The notes beneath the pieces are model-generated. The model made no database searches. It was not told the origin of the DNA and saw nothing but the letters and a program-made list of their open reading frames with translations. DNA of 64,000 bases from assembly GCF_010550245.1 (NCBI RefSeq), contig NZ_JAAGLU010000002.1, forward strand, positions 124,001 to 188,000, given 5' to 3'. Position 1 is the stretch's first letter, and each line of letters opens with the position of its first letter. Below are positions 30,219 through 39,138 of the stretch, piece by piece. Source of the stretch: Streptomyces sp. SID12501 (GTDB taxonomy: Bacteria > Actinomycetota > Actinomycetes > Streptomycetales > Streptomycetaceae). The position numbers and the translations under genes are program-made.

Positions 30219-31391
30219 TTGATACGGATAGATTCAGTCACCAAGCGATACCCGGACGGCACGGTGGCCGTCGACCGGCTGTCCCTGGACATACCGGATC
30301 GTTCGATCACCGTCCTCGTCGGCCCCTCGGGCTGTGGCAAGACGACCACCCTGCGGATGATCAACCGGATGGTCGAGCCCAGCGAGGGCACGATCCTCAT
30401 TGACGGTGTCGACAGCCGTCAGCAGTCCGTCAACACCTTGCGCCGGGGGATGGGTTACGTCATCCAGAACGCCGGACTTTTCCAGCACCGGACGATCGTC
30501 GACAACATCGCCACCGTGCCCCGGATGCTCGGCTGGAGCAAGGACAAGGCACGCGCGAGGGCGCGGGAACTGATGGAACGGGTGGGGCTCGACGCCTCGT
30601 TCGCCAAGCGGTACCCCTACCAGCTCTCCGGTGGCCAGCAGCAGCGCGTCGGTGTGGCACGTGCTCTGGCCGCCGATCCGCCGGTGCTGCTGATGGACGA
30701 GCCGTTCTCCGCCGTCGACCCTGTCGTCCGTAAGGTGCTTCAGGACGAACTCCTGCGTATCCAGGCGGAGTTGGGCAAGACCATCGTCTTCGTCACGCAT
30801 GACATCGACGAGGCCGTCAAGCTCGGCACGATGGTCGCCGTGCTGCGCACCGGCGGCAAGCTCGCCCAGTTCGCGCCGCCCGCCGAGCTGTTGTCCGACC
30901 CCGCCGACGCGTTCGTCGAGGACTTCCTCGGCGCCGACCGGGGCATCCGGCGCCTGTCGTTCTTCTCCTCCGGCGGACTTGAACTGCTCACCGCCCCGAT
31001 CGTCGCGATCGACGCCACCGCCGAACAGATCGCCGCACGTGGTGCGACCGAGGCCCCCTACCTTCTCGTCACCGGGCTGGACGGCCGTCCGCTCGGCTGG
31101 AGCGAGTCCGGCGAGCTGACGGCCGGACAGGTCGACGCCGGCCAACTGCTGCCGTACGGACGGCCGTTCGTCGCGGGGCGGGACTCGCTGCGCGCCGCGC
31201 TCGACTGTGCCGTCCTGTCGCCCACCGGCTGGGCGGTCGCCGTGGACGCCGAGGGCCGGGCCGCCGGAGTCGTCTCGCAGGCGGCCATCGGTGACGCCAT
31301 CCGCGGCGCCCACGCGGCCGGCCCTGAGGGGCAGCGGACCACTGAGGTCAGAGGGGTCAGCGGGAAGAGCGGGCAGAAGGTCGTCAGGTGA
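30219..31391 (+). CDS. Osmoprotectant/quaternary-amine ABC importer, ATPase
   Basis: This 390-residue ATPase of the ProV/OpuCA type has Walker [10 protein letters not shown], a Q loop in VIQNAGLF, the signature [15 protein letters not shown], Walker [14 protein letters not shown], and a C-terminal CBS-like regulatory part. It begins at TTG 30219, with AAGGG about eleven bases upstream; no better start is in frame before the homology begins. It overlaps the first permease gene. Such systems take up glycine betaine, choline or proline betaine under osmotic stress. Confidence 0.9.
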   Translation: MIRIDSVTKRYPDGTVAVDRLSLDIPDRSITVLVGPSGCGKTTTLRMINRMVEPSEGTILIDGVDSRQQSVNTLRRGMGYVIQNAGLFQHRTIVDNIATVPRMLGWSKDKARARARELMERVGLDASFAKRYPYQLSGGQQQRVGVARALAADPPVLLMDEPFSAVDPVVRKVLQDELLRIQAELGKTIVFVTHDIDEAVKLGTMVAVLRTGGKLAQFAPPAELLSDPADAFVEDFLGADRGIRRLSFFSSGGLELLTAPIVAIDATAEQIAARGATEAPYLLVTGLDGRPLGWSESGELTAGQVDAGQLLPYGRPFVAGRDSLRAALDCAVLSPTGWAVAVDAEGRAAGVVSQAAIGDAIRGAHAAGPEGQRTTEVRGVSGKSGQKVVR

Positions 31392-32110
31392 ACTGGAACC
31401 GCTTCTTCGACATCCCCAGCGACCTCCAGCACGACTGGCTCGGCCTCATCGGGCTCCATCTGCGCGAGGCCCTGCTGCCGGTGCTGGGCGGGCTGCTGCT
31501 GGCGCTCCCGCTGGCCCAACTGTGCGTGCGGCTGCGCTGGTTGTACCCGCCGGTGCTGTGGGTGACGACCGTGCTCTACGCCATCCCGTCCCTGGCCTTC
31601 TTCGTCGTCCTCATCGACTACACGGGACAGACCGAGCTGACGGTGATGATCCCGCTCACCGTCTACAGCCTGGTCGTGCTCGTCCCGGCGATCGTCGACG
31701 GCGTCCGGTCGGTCCCGCAGGAGACCCTCGCCGCCGCGACCGCCATGGGCTTCGGGCCCGTACGCCGGTACGTCCAGGTCCAGTTGCCCATCGCGGTGCC
31801 CGCCATCATCGCCGGTCTGCGGGTCGCCACCGTGTCCAGCATCAGCCTCGTCAGCGTCGGCATGCTGATCGGCAACCAGGGCGCCCTCGGTAACCTGCTC
31901 CACGACGCGCAGATCTACAACCGGCCCGAACTCGCCTGGAACTCCGTGATCACCAGCGCCGCCCTGGCGGTGCTCGCGGACGCCGCGCTGGTCGTCGTAC
32001 GCGTCCTGCTCACCCCCTGGATGCCGAGCGCCGCGCGCGGCGCTCGGTCCAGGCCCGCCGGGGTCCGGCCCGAGCCGGCCGTGCCCGCCCTGGAGGACGC
32101 AGCCCGGTGA
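31388..32110 (+). CDS. Osmoprotectant ABC importer permease 1
   Basis: This 240-residue permease of the ProW/OpuCB family has about six helices. The coupling segment is TLAAATAMGFGPVRRYVQVQLPIAVPAIIAGLRVATV, with the EAA-loop pattern. The GTG start overlaps the ATPase stop, and the GTG of the second permease overlaps its own stop, so the three are tightly coupled. Confidence 0.9.
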   Translation: MNWNRFFDIPSDLQHDWLGLIGLHLREALLPVLGGLLLALPLAQLCVRLRWLYPPVLWVTTVLYAIPSLAFFVVLIDYTGQTELTVMIPLTVYSLVVLVPAIVDGVRSVPQETLAAATAMGFGPVRRYVQVQLPIAVPAIIAGLRVATVSSISLVSVGMLIGNQGALGNLLHDAQIYNRPELAWNSVITSAALAVLADAALVVVRVLLTPWMPSAARGARSRPAGVRPEPAVPALEDAAR

Positions 32111-32775
32111 ACGTCATCAACTACATCCACGCCTTCTTCGGCGACAGCGCCCACTGGAACGGGTACGACGGCATCCCCACCCGGCTGTGGGAACACGTCC
32201 AGTACTCCCTTGAGGCGCTCGCCATCGCCGCCGCGATCGGGCTGCCGATCGGCCTGATCACCGGTCACTACGGGCGGGGCGGCAACGTCCTCTCCCTGGT
32301 GGCCACCGCCGGCCGCGCCCTGCCCACCTTCGGCCTGCTGGTGGTGGCGACCCTCGCGCTCGGGTTCGGCATGCTGCCCGTGATGATCCCGCTGGTCGTC
32401 CTCGCCGTACCGCCGATCCTGGTCACCACCTACGAGGCGATGCGCTCTGTGGATCCGCCCCCCGTGGACGCCGCGCGGGGCATGGGAATGCGCGAGTCCG
32501 GCATCCTGCTGCGCGTCGAACTGCCCGTCGCACTCCCGCTGATCCTCGGCGGGCTGCGCTCGGCGGCCATCCAGATCGTCTCCACGGCCACCATCGCCGC
32601 GTACGTCAGCCTCGGCGGCCTCGGCCGCTACATCGTCGACGGTCTCTACCAGCACGACTACGAGAAGGTGGTGGGCGGCGCCACCCTGGTCGCCGGCATG
32701 GCACTCGCGACGCTCGCGGTGTTCTGGGCGGCGACGAAGGTGACGGTCTCGCCGGGCGTGCGACGGAGCAACTAG
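32107..32775 (+). CDS. Osmoprotectant ABC importer permease 2
   Basis: This 222-residue permease is paralogous to the preceding one, with the coupling loop PPPVDAARGMGMRESGILLRVELPVALPLILGGLRSA. It ends the operon; the next gene on the right is convergent. No binding protein follows directly; the likely partner lies at 38079-39038. Confidence 0.9.
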   Translation: MNVINYIHAFFGDSAHWNGYDGIPTRLWEHVQYSLEALAIAAAIGLPIGLITGHYGRGGNVLSLVATAGRALPTFGLLVVATLALGFGMLPVMIPLVVLAVPPILVTTYEAMRSVDPPPVDAARGMGMRESGILLRVELPVALPLILGGLRSAAIQIVSTATIAAYVSLGGLGRYIVDGLYQHDYEKVVGGATLVAGMALATLAVFWAATKVTVSPGVRRSN

Positions 32776-32829
32776 CCCCGGGCACAGTTGACTTCGGGGC
32801 GTGACCGGTTCCCGGTCCCGCCCTGTGCG

Positions 32830-33429
32830 TCAGCCGCCGGAGCGAGCCAGGGCCTGTTCCAGCACGACCAGCAGAGCGTCGCGCACCGAGCCGCGCTCGC
32901 GGGCGTCGAAGACGAGCAGCGGCACGCCTTCGGACACGTCGAGGGCCCAGCGGACCTCGTCCAGCGTGTGCGCGGTCTGGCCGTCGAAGGCGTTCACGGC
33001 GACGGCGAACGGGATCTGCTTGTGCTCGAAGTAGTCGACGGCGGCGTAGCAGTCGTCCAGACGGCGGGTGTCCACGATGACCAGCCCGCCGACCGCGCCC
33101 TCCACGAGGTCGTCCCACATGAACCCGAACCGTTCCTGTCCGGGCGTGCCGAACAGATACAGCTTCAGTGTCGGGTCGATGGTGATGCAGCCGAAGTCCA
33201 TCGCGACCGTGGTGGTGGTCTTGGTCGGGGTGTGGCTGAGGTCGTCGACGCCCGCCGCTACCTCGGTGATGGCCGCCTCGGTGGTCAGCGGCTCGATCTC
33301 GGAGATCGAGCCGACGGCGGTGGTCTTGCCCACGCCGAAGCCACCCGCGATCACCAGTTTCACCGGCAACGGCGGCCGTACGGCGGCCTGTCCGGCCGAG
33401 GTGCGGACCAGCGGTTCAGTCGGTGTCAC
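32830..33429 (-). CDS. cvnD: Conservon GTPase (CvnD type)
   Basis: This 199-residue Ras-like GTPase of the MglA/Cvn branch has P-loop GGFGVGKTT, switch region TTTTVAMDFGCI, and LFGTPGQERFGFMW (the G3 motif with DxxG changed to GTPG, usual in this group), followed by NAFDGQ. A GTG start within the overlap with the DUF742 gene is preferred; an upstream ATG is possible. It is the last gene of the conservon and acts with a receptor-like sensor kinase in a eukaryote-like signalling complex at the membrane. Confidence 0.9.
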   Translation of the reverse strand: MTPTEPLVRTSAGQAAVRPPLPVKLVIAGGFGVGKTTAVGSISEIEPLTTEAAITEVAAGVDDLSHTPTKTTTTVAMDFGCITIDPTLKLYLFGTPGQERFGFMWDDLVEGAVGGLVIVDTRRLDDCYAAVDYFEHKQIPFAVAVNAFDGQTAHTLDEVRWALDVSEGVPLLVFDARERGSVRDALLVVLEQALARSGG

Positions 33430-33859
33430 GGAGGACCCTCCGGGAGTCGGGGATGGCCCGCAGGCCATCGATAACCCTGCGCAGTACGGACGAGTCGTGG
33501 GTGACGCCGGAGTCGGGCACGTGCACCGACAGTTGTCCCGCCGTCCGGAGGTCCTCGGCGAGGACCCGCACCACGTTCAGGTGCAGCCGCAGCCTGGCCG
33601 CGATCTCCGCGATGGACTGCGGTACGCGGCAGGCGGCGACGATGTCGTGCTGTTCGAAGGAGAGCCGGTGGAGCGCGTCGAGCCCGCCGGTGGTGGCCAC
33701 CAGTTGGGTCTCCACGGGCATCGTCCGGCCGGACGACGCCTCCCCCGCGGCGCCCGCGACCCGGCCGGCGGTGACCAGGAAGGGCCGCACGGCGGGTGCC
33801 GGGCCGACGGGGGCGACGCCGTCCTCGCGCCCGCCGTGCGGTGTGCGGCCGTCCGCCAT
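33416..33859 (-). CDS. cvnC: Conservon DUF742 protein (CvnC type)
   Basis: This 147-residue DUF742 protein carries RPFLVTAGR near the start and the winged-helix-like FEQHDIVAACRVPQSIAEIAARLRLHLNVVRVLAEDL. It overlaps the GTPase gene and lies third in the conserved kinase-roadblock-DUF742-GTPase order. It probably binds one of its neighbours. Confidence 0.9.
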   Translation of the reverse strand: MADGRTPHGGREDGVAPVGPAPAVRPFLVTAGRVAGAAGEASSGRTMPVETQLVATTGGLDALHRLSFEQHDIVAACRVPQSIAEIAARLRLHLNVVRVLAEDLRTAGQLSVHVPDSGVTHDSSVLRRVIDGLRAIPDSRRVLRDTD

Positions 33860-34008
33860 CGGTGTTCGCTCTCTCTACGTCTCTCTGCGGTATCTCAACG
33901 GTCTTTCAGCGTTCTCTCGACGGTCTCTTTACGCCTGTCCAGGCCTGTCTACGGCTGTCTACGGCTGTGTCCATGGCTTGCTGCGGTGGCGCACGCGCTC
34001 AGTCCCGC

Positions 34009-34485
34009 TCAGTGCAGACGTGTGGCGCCGACGGTGTTCTTCAGCTCCAGGACGAGTTGCGGACTGAGCGCGGTGCCCGCGCGGTTGGCGAACACCGTCA
34101 TCTCGTAGGCGATGTTGCCCAACTTGGCCTCCTTGCCGGTGACCACGCCGAGCACGGCGCCGTTCCCGATCGCGGAGACCAGGACATGGCCGCCCTCCAG
34201 ATCGATGATGACCTTGTTCAGGCCGCCCAGGCCGTAGTTGCCGGAGGCGCCCGCGGCCAGGCTGGTGATGCCCGAGACGATCGCGGCCAGCCGTTCGGAG
34301 TCGGCGTGCTCGCGCAGCGCCGACACGGCGATCAGCAGGCCGTCGGAGGACACCGCGATGGCGTCCACGACCCCTGCGGTCTCGGTGGCGAAACGGTTTA
34401 GCAGCCAGGTGAAGTCATCTGCGGCGGCCCGCAGATCGCTCGGCCTGGCGTCTCCGGCGGGAGTCTCACCTGTCGACGTGCTCAC
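34009..34485 (-). CDS. cvnB: Conservon roadblock/LC7 protein (CvnB type)
   Basis: This 158-residue roadblock-fold protein has the pattern LNRFATETAGVVDAIAVSSDGLLIAVSALREHADSERLAAIVSGITSLAAGA and a final GAVLGVVTGKEAKLGNIAYEM. Such proteins serve as activators or adaptors for the GTPase. The GTG overlaps the stop of the kinase gene. The 149 bases between it and the DUF742 gene carry a repeated TCTACGGCTG and no gene. Confidence 0.9.
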   Translation of the reverse strand: MSTSTGETPAGDARPSDLRAAADDFTWLLNRFATETAGVVDAIAVSSDGLLIAVSALREHADSERLAAIVSGITSLAAGASGNYGLGGLNKVIIDLEGGHVLVSAIGNGAVLGVVTGKEAKLGNIAYEMTVFANRAGTALSPQLVLELKNTVGATRLH

Positions 34486-37400
34486 TGCTCGGCTCCTTCC
34501 GGAAGGTGGTTCTGGTGGATCTGGTGGTTCTGGTCATGCGTGGTGTCCCCGACGGTGATCTGGTCGGTGGACGGGTCGGACGACTCTGTCCGGTCGGGCG
34601 AAACGTGGGGACGGTGGTCATGGCGGCCGTCGTCGCGACGAGCGGCCCGGTCTTCGGTGGGGCGGGGGTGTTCGCCGGTGTCGCGGTGCGCGCGGGCCAC
34701 GGCTGCCTCGAACTCCTCCAGCGAATCGCGCACGGCGTCCGCGTCGGCGGGGCGGGCGGCCTGCCGCGCGGCCTGCTGGGCGCCGGCGTCGACGGGTGTC
34801 CGCAGTGTCGCTCCGCGCACCCGCCGACGAAGCGGACGGGAGCCGTCGGGACCGACGGCGAACGGGTCGGCCGCGTGGCCGGCGGCGCCCTGCTCCGCCC
34901 CGCGGACAGAGTCACCGGGACCGCCTGCCGCACGGGCGGGACCGCTCTCGGGGCCGGCCGGGTAGGCGTACGGAGACGGCTCCGAGGTACGGGCGGTGGG
35001 CTGGGGCTCGGCCGGGTGGCCGTGCGGCGACTGCTCCGTCGTACGGGCGGTGGGCTGAGGCCCGGTCGGGTAGGCGTACGGCGACGGTTCCGTCGCAGCG
35101 GCGGGGGTCATGCGCTCCGTCGTACGGGAGTAGGCCCCGGGTCCGTCCTTCGCGCGGGTGTGGAGCGTCGGCTCGGCGGTGCGGGGCGCCGGGATTCCGG
35201 TTCCGTCGGGGTGAACGCCGGAGGCGGGCTCGGGCAGGCCGGCGCGGGGCGCGGAAGCCGACAGGGAGGCTGAACTCCCCGACTCGGCCGCGGCGTTGGC
35301 GGCCAGGGATCCGGACCGGGTCGGGAGACCGAGGGGCGCGGACCTCGTCGTACGGGAGGGGAGAACGGGTTCAGCCGAGTGGCCGGAGGAGCCGGAGGAG
35401 GCACCTGCCGTGGTTGTGGCGGTGTCGCGGGCCGGGTTCGTCGGGTCCTCGGCGGTGGATGCCGAGGGCAGCGGGGCCCCCGTCTCCTGTTCGGCGGGAG
35501 ACGCGTCGCGGCGCGGGACCCGGCGGGGGAGGACGGTCGCGTCGTCCTCGTGCGTGGCCCAGGACGGGACCGTGGACGGGATCGAGGACGACGGGGAGGG
35601 GCCGGCCGCGGGGGCCGACGGAGAGGTGAGCGCGGAGGGCGGGGGAGGCACGTCGCGGGAGGCGAGCCGCCCCGTGGGCTCCAGCTCGCTCATCGTCAGG
35701 AGCAGCGTCGACGGGATCATCACCTCGGCCGTCACTCCGCCGCCCGGGGTACGGGACAGCGTGACGTCGACGTCCCAGCGGCGCGCCAGCGCACCGACCA
35801 CGAACAGGCCGAGCACCTTCGTCGGGACGACGTCGAGGCGTTCGCGGCGCACCAGGCGGGAGTTCTCCTCGGCGAGACGCTCGGCGCTCATGCCCAGGCC
35901 GTGGTCCGCGACGGTGATCGACGCGCTTTCGTGGTCGGAGCCGACCACCACCTCGACGGGGCTGTCCTCGGGCGAGAACGACACGGCGTTCTCGAGGAGT
36001 TCGGCGATCATCAGGGTCAGGTCACCGATGATGTCGGGCTCGACCATCGCCTCGGTCGCGGCCCGCAGCCGTACCCGCTGGAAGCCCTCGATCTGGCCCA
36101 GCGCGGCACGTACGACGTTGGTGAGCGCGGTCGGCCCGGATCCGAGCACGGTCTCGCGGATGCCGGCCAGCAGCATCAGGCTGTCGGCGTTGCGGCGCAG
36201 GCGGACGGCGATGTGGTCGATGGAGTAGAGGCGTTCGAGCAGCGCGGGGTCGGTCTCGCCGCGCTCCACCGCGTCGATCAGCGCGAGTTGACGGGTCGTC
36301 AGGTTGCTGACGCGGCGGCCGACGTTGCCGAACATCTCGGCGACGTTGCGCCGACTGTGCACCTGGCGCTCCAGCAGCGCGGCGGCGGTGGTCTGCACGT
36401 TGTTGAACGCCCGGGCGAGTTCGCCGATCTCGTCGTCCGCGGTGACCGGCAGCCGGCGCAGCCGCGGGGAGCCGGACTCCTCGGCGTCGTCGTCGGCGAC
36501 ACGGGCGAGCTCGCGGCCCGCCACGTCGGCGACCTCCTGGGCGGCTCCGGTCAGCGCCAGCACCGGGCGGACCACGGAGCGGCGGACCAGGATGGAGAAG
36601 GCGATCCACAGGGCGAAGCAGAGCAGGGCCAGGTTCAGCAGCAGGCCCGCGCGCCACTGGGCGCTGGAGGCGGCGTCGTCGGCGCGGTCGGCGATCTGGT
36701 CGATGAGCGAGGTGGAGATGTCCAGCCGGGTCCCGGACTGCGCGCGGTAGTTGGGGTAGGAGATGATGGCCGTCCGCAGTGCCGCCTGGATCGCGCTCTT
36801 GGACTCGGCCTGCAACGCGCTGGGGTCCACGGCCAGTTCGGCGTACTGCCGGCTGATGGCGGCCTGCCAGGAGTTGTGCTCGATGCCGCCGAACTCGTCG
36901 GTCTGCGCCTCGTCGGCGAACCGGGCGAACCGCTCGGCCTGGTAGGTGAACAGCTCGTAGGAGCCGACCGCTCCGGTGAACTCGATGAGCGCGTTGCTGT
37001 CGCGGGTCCCCGCGGAGAAGACGCCGGTCTCGTAGGCGCCGTGGGCGGTGCCGGCGCGCAGCAGCGAGTCGAGGAGGTTACCGGTGAAGGTGGTCGCGAG
37101 GTCGGCGTTGCGGTCCAGGCCCAGGCCGTCGATGAGGCCGTCGGCCGCACCCGAGTACGCCGGGTCGATGTTGGTGGCGGGCAGATAGCCCTGCTCGATG
37201 GTGGCCCGCAGGGCGGACAGGGCCTGGACGTCCTTGAGGGCCTGCACCTCGGTGTCCGGCAGCCGGTCGCCGAAGGCGTCGACGACCGTCCGCACCTGGG
37301 CGTCCACGGCCGACTGCGCCTGCCGGTAGTACGCGGTGGAGGGGGTGCCGGCGTCGAACGCCGCTTCGTATCGCACCGAGAGCAGGAGCGCCTGCTGGTG

Positions 37401-37676
37401 TTCGGCCTGCAGTTCGGCGACCAGTCGGGCCACCTGGGCGCTGGCGCGCACCAGTTGGGCGGCGTCCTCCGCGCGGTTGGACTCCTGCACCAGGTCGACG
37501 ATGAGGTACGTCAGCAGCAGCGCGATCACCGTCAGCGGGATACCGACGAGTACGTTCAGTTTGCGCTGGAAGGGCCATCGGTCGGCGAACCCCCGCAGGC
37601 CCCGGCGTGTGGACCTCTGTGCCGAGGACGCCGGGGATGCCGGCCGGGCGGACGCGTCCACCTCTTTCGTGGACAC
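34482..37676 (-). CDS. cvnA: Conservon sensor kinase-like protein (CvnA type)
   Basis: This 1064-residue membrane protein has helix 1 at about residues 40-60 (VLVGIPLTVIALLLTYLIV), a nitrate-sensor-like NIT extracellular domain, helix 2 (LLLNLALLCFALWIAF), a HAMP-like linker, and a HATPase domain (N box ELLENAVSFSPEDSPV, GLGMSAERLAEEN). A Pro/Ser-rich disordered tail of about 350 residues follows. The GTG start has AAGGAGG four bases before it. It senses an outside signal and passes it to the small partner proteins. Confidence 0.9.
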   Translation of the reverse strand: MSTKEVDASARPASPASSAQRSTRRGLRGFADRWPFQRKLNVLVGIPLTVIALLLTYLIVDLVQESNRAEDAAQLVRASAQVARLVAELQAEHQQALLLSVRYEAAFDAGTPSTAYYRQAQSAVDAQVRTVVDAFGDRLPDTEVQALKDVQALSALRATIEQGYLPATNIDPAYSGAADGLIDGLGLDRNADLATTFTGNLLDSLLRAGTAHGAYETGVFSAGTRDSNALIEFTGAVGSYELFTYQAERFARFADEAQTDEFGGIEHNSWQAAISRQYAELAVDPSALQAESKSAIQAALRTAIISYPNYRAQSGTRLDISTSLIDQIADRADDAASSAQWRAGLLLNLALLCFALWIAFSILVRRSVVRPVLALTGAAQEVADVAGRELARVADDDAEESGSPRLRRLPVTADDEIGELARAFNNVQTTAAALLERQVHSRRNVAEMFGNVGRRVSNLTTRQLALIDAVERGETDPALLERLYSIDHIAVRLRRNADSLMLLAGIRETVLGSGPTALTNVVRAALGQIEGFQRVRLRAATEAMVEPDIIGDLTLMIAELLENAVSFSPEDSPVEVVVGSDHESASITVADHGLGMSAERLAEENSRLVRRERLDVVPTKVLGLFVVGALARRWDVDVTLSRTPGGGVTAEVMIPSTLLLTMSELEPTGRLASRDVPPPPSALTSPSAPAAGPSPSSSIPSTVPSWATHEDDATVLPRRVPRRDASPAEQETGAPLPSASTAEDPTNPARDTATTTAGASSGSSGHSAEPVLPSRTTRSAPLGLPTRSGSLAANAAAESGSSASLSASAPRAGLPEPASGVHPDGTGIPAPRTAEPTLHTRAKDGPGAYSRTTERMTPAAATEPSPYAYPTGPQPTARTTEQSPHGHPAEPQPTARTSEPSPYAYPAGPESGPARAAGGPGDSVRGAEQGAAGHAADPFAVGPDGSRPLRRRVRGATLRTPVDAGAQQAARQAARPADADAVRDSLEEFEAAVARAHRDTGEHPRPTEDRAARRDDGRHDHRPHVSPDRTESSDPSTDQITVGDTTHDQNHQIHQNHLPEGAEQ

Positions 37677-38078
37677 CGGGCCTCCTTCAAAAAAGGTTTT
37701 GCAGGCGTGCAAGGGGGGCGCATGCATGCCGACCTGCTGCACACATGTGTCCGACAACGAACCATACGGAAGCGTCCCCCGCACACCGCTGTGGCCCCCG
37801 CCGACTGCTGAGGCGGACGCCAACTCCGGCGAGACTATCCCGTCTTCGAACGGGCGAGCATGTGGCCCTAAGTCAAGAATCCATTACGAAGCGGCGTCCG
37901 GAGGCCACTCGGGGGCCTTCCGGGGAGTACACAGGTGATCTCCAGGTCCATGCGCAAGTGATCACGGATAGACGTCAATCGGTAACCCGGTTCCTCTTGA
38001 CTGATCAAGAAGCGGCTGGATTGGATCAGACCAAAGCGTCTGAGCTCTCATCAACTCCCCCAGCCCGGAACGAGAACC
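37677..38078. promoter_or_regulatory. Divergent intergenic region between conservon and binding protein
   Basis: These 402 bases separate the conservon kinase from the osmoprotectant-binding lipoprotein and should hold both promoters. A small dyad CTTGA-CTGA-TCAAG lies at about 37997-38010, 70 bases upstream of the lipoprotein. I see no convincing gene in it and no clear promoter hexamers. Confidence 0.35.
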
Positions 38079-39038
38079 GTGACTATCAACGCCCACAGCA
38101 GCAGGTCCCTCAGGAACCACCCGGGTGCGGCGGCAGTCGCCCTCGCGGCGGTGACATTCCTGCTGGCGGGATGCTCCTCCTCGTCCGACGACACCTCCGA
38201 CCCGCTCGCCGGCGACAAGGCGGCCGGTGACACCGTGGTCGTCGGCTCCAACAACTTCGCCGAGAGCATCCTGATCGCCGACATCTACGGCGAGGCCCTG
38301 AAGGCCAAGGGCATCAAGGTGTCCTACAAGCCCAACATCGGCAGCCGCGAGACCACTTACGGCCTGCTCAAGAACGGTTCCATCACCGTCCTGCCGGAGT
38401 ACAACGGCTCGCTGCTGGCCTACCTGGACGCGAAGGCCGCGCAGACCTCGCTCGCGACCGTGAACGCCGCCGCGAAGTCCAAGCTCGACTCCAAGCTCAC
38501 GCTGCTGGAGTCGTCGCCGGCCGAGGACAAGGACTCCGTCACGGTCAACGCGGCGACCGCGAAGCAGTACAACCTCACCGCGACCTCCACGCTCGCCGAC
38601 CTCAAGACCATCGCGCCGGACCTGGTCCTGGGCGGCTCGCCCGAGTTCCAGACCCGCCAGCAGGGCATGGTCGGGCTGGAGTCGGTGTACGGGCTGAAGT
38701 TCAAGTCCTTCAAGGCGCTCGACGCGGGCGGCCCGCTGACCCAGGCCGCGCTGAAGAAGAACACCGTGCAGGCCGCGGACATCTTCACCACGGACCCGAC
38801 CATCACCAAGGAGAAGTTCGTCGTCCTCCTGGACCCGAAGAACCTCTTCGGATTCGCGAACGTGACCCCGCTGGTCTACAAGAGCGGGCTCTCCGAGGAG
38901 GGCATAGCCGCGCTCAACGCGGTCTCCGCCAAACTCGACACGAAGGCCCTGCTCGACATGGACTCCCAGGTGCAACTGGAGAGCAAGGACCCGCTGGACG
39001 TCGCCAAGGCCTGGCTGAAGTCGGCCGGCCTGAGCTGA
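38079..39038 (+). CDS. Osmoprotectant-binding lipoprotein (OpuAC family)
   Basis: This 319-residue protein has a lipoprotein signal with the lipobox LAGCSS at about residues 29-34, then the type II binding fold TVVVGSNNFAESILIADIYGEALKAKG, YGLLKNGSITVLPEYNGSLL, and a final segment VAKAWLKSAGLS. It is the expected substrate-binding partner of the ATPase and permeases at 30219-32775, although the conservon lies between them. It is made from GTG 38079 and followed by a strong terminator. Confidence 0.9.
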   Translation: MTINAHSSRSLRNHPGAAAVALAAVTFLLAGCSSSSDDTSDPLAGDKAAGDTVVVGSNNFAESILIADIYGEALKAKGIKVSYKPNIGSRETTYGLLKNGSITVLPEYNGSLLAYLDAKAAQTSLATVNAAAKSKLDSKLTLLESSPAEDKDSVTVNAATAKQYNLTATSTLADLKTIAPDLVLGGSPEFQTRQQGMVGLESVYGLKFKSFKALDAGGPLTQAALKKNTVQAADIFTTDPTITKEKFVVLLDPKNLFGFANVTPLVYKSGLSEEGIAALNAVSAKLDTKALLDMDSQVQLESKDPLDVAKAWLKSAGLS

Positions 39039-39066
39039 CGTTCCCGGTCGGGGACCACGGAATCAC

Positions 39067-39100
39067 GAGAGCCGCACCCGTACTCACGGGTGCGGCTCTC
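39067..39100. terminator. Strong bidirectional hairpin terminator
   Basis: A 15-base-pair perfect stem (39067-39081 with 39086-39100, arms beginning GAGAGCCGCACC) with a four-base loop lies between the converging lipoprotein and DUF3500 genes. Confidence 0.85.
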
Positions 39101-39138
39101 GCCATGACAGAGAAACCTCGAAACAGTGTGTGTGCGTC

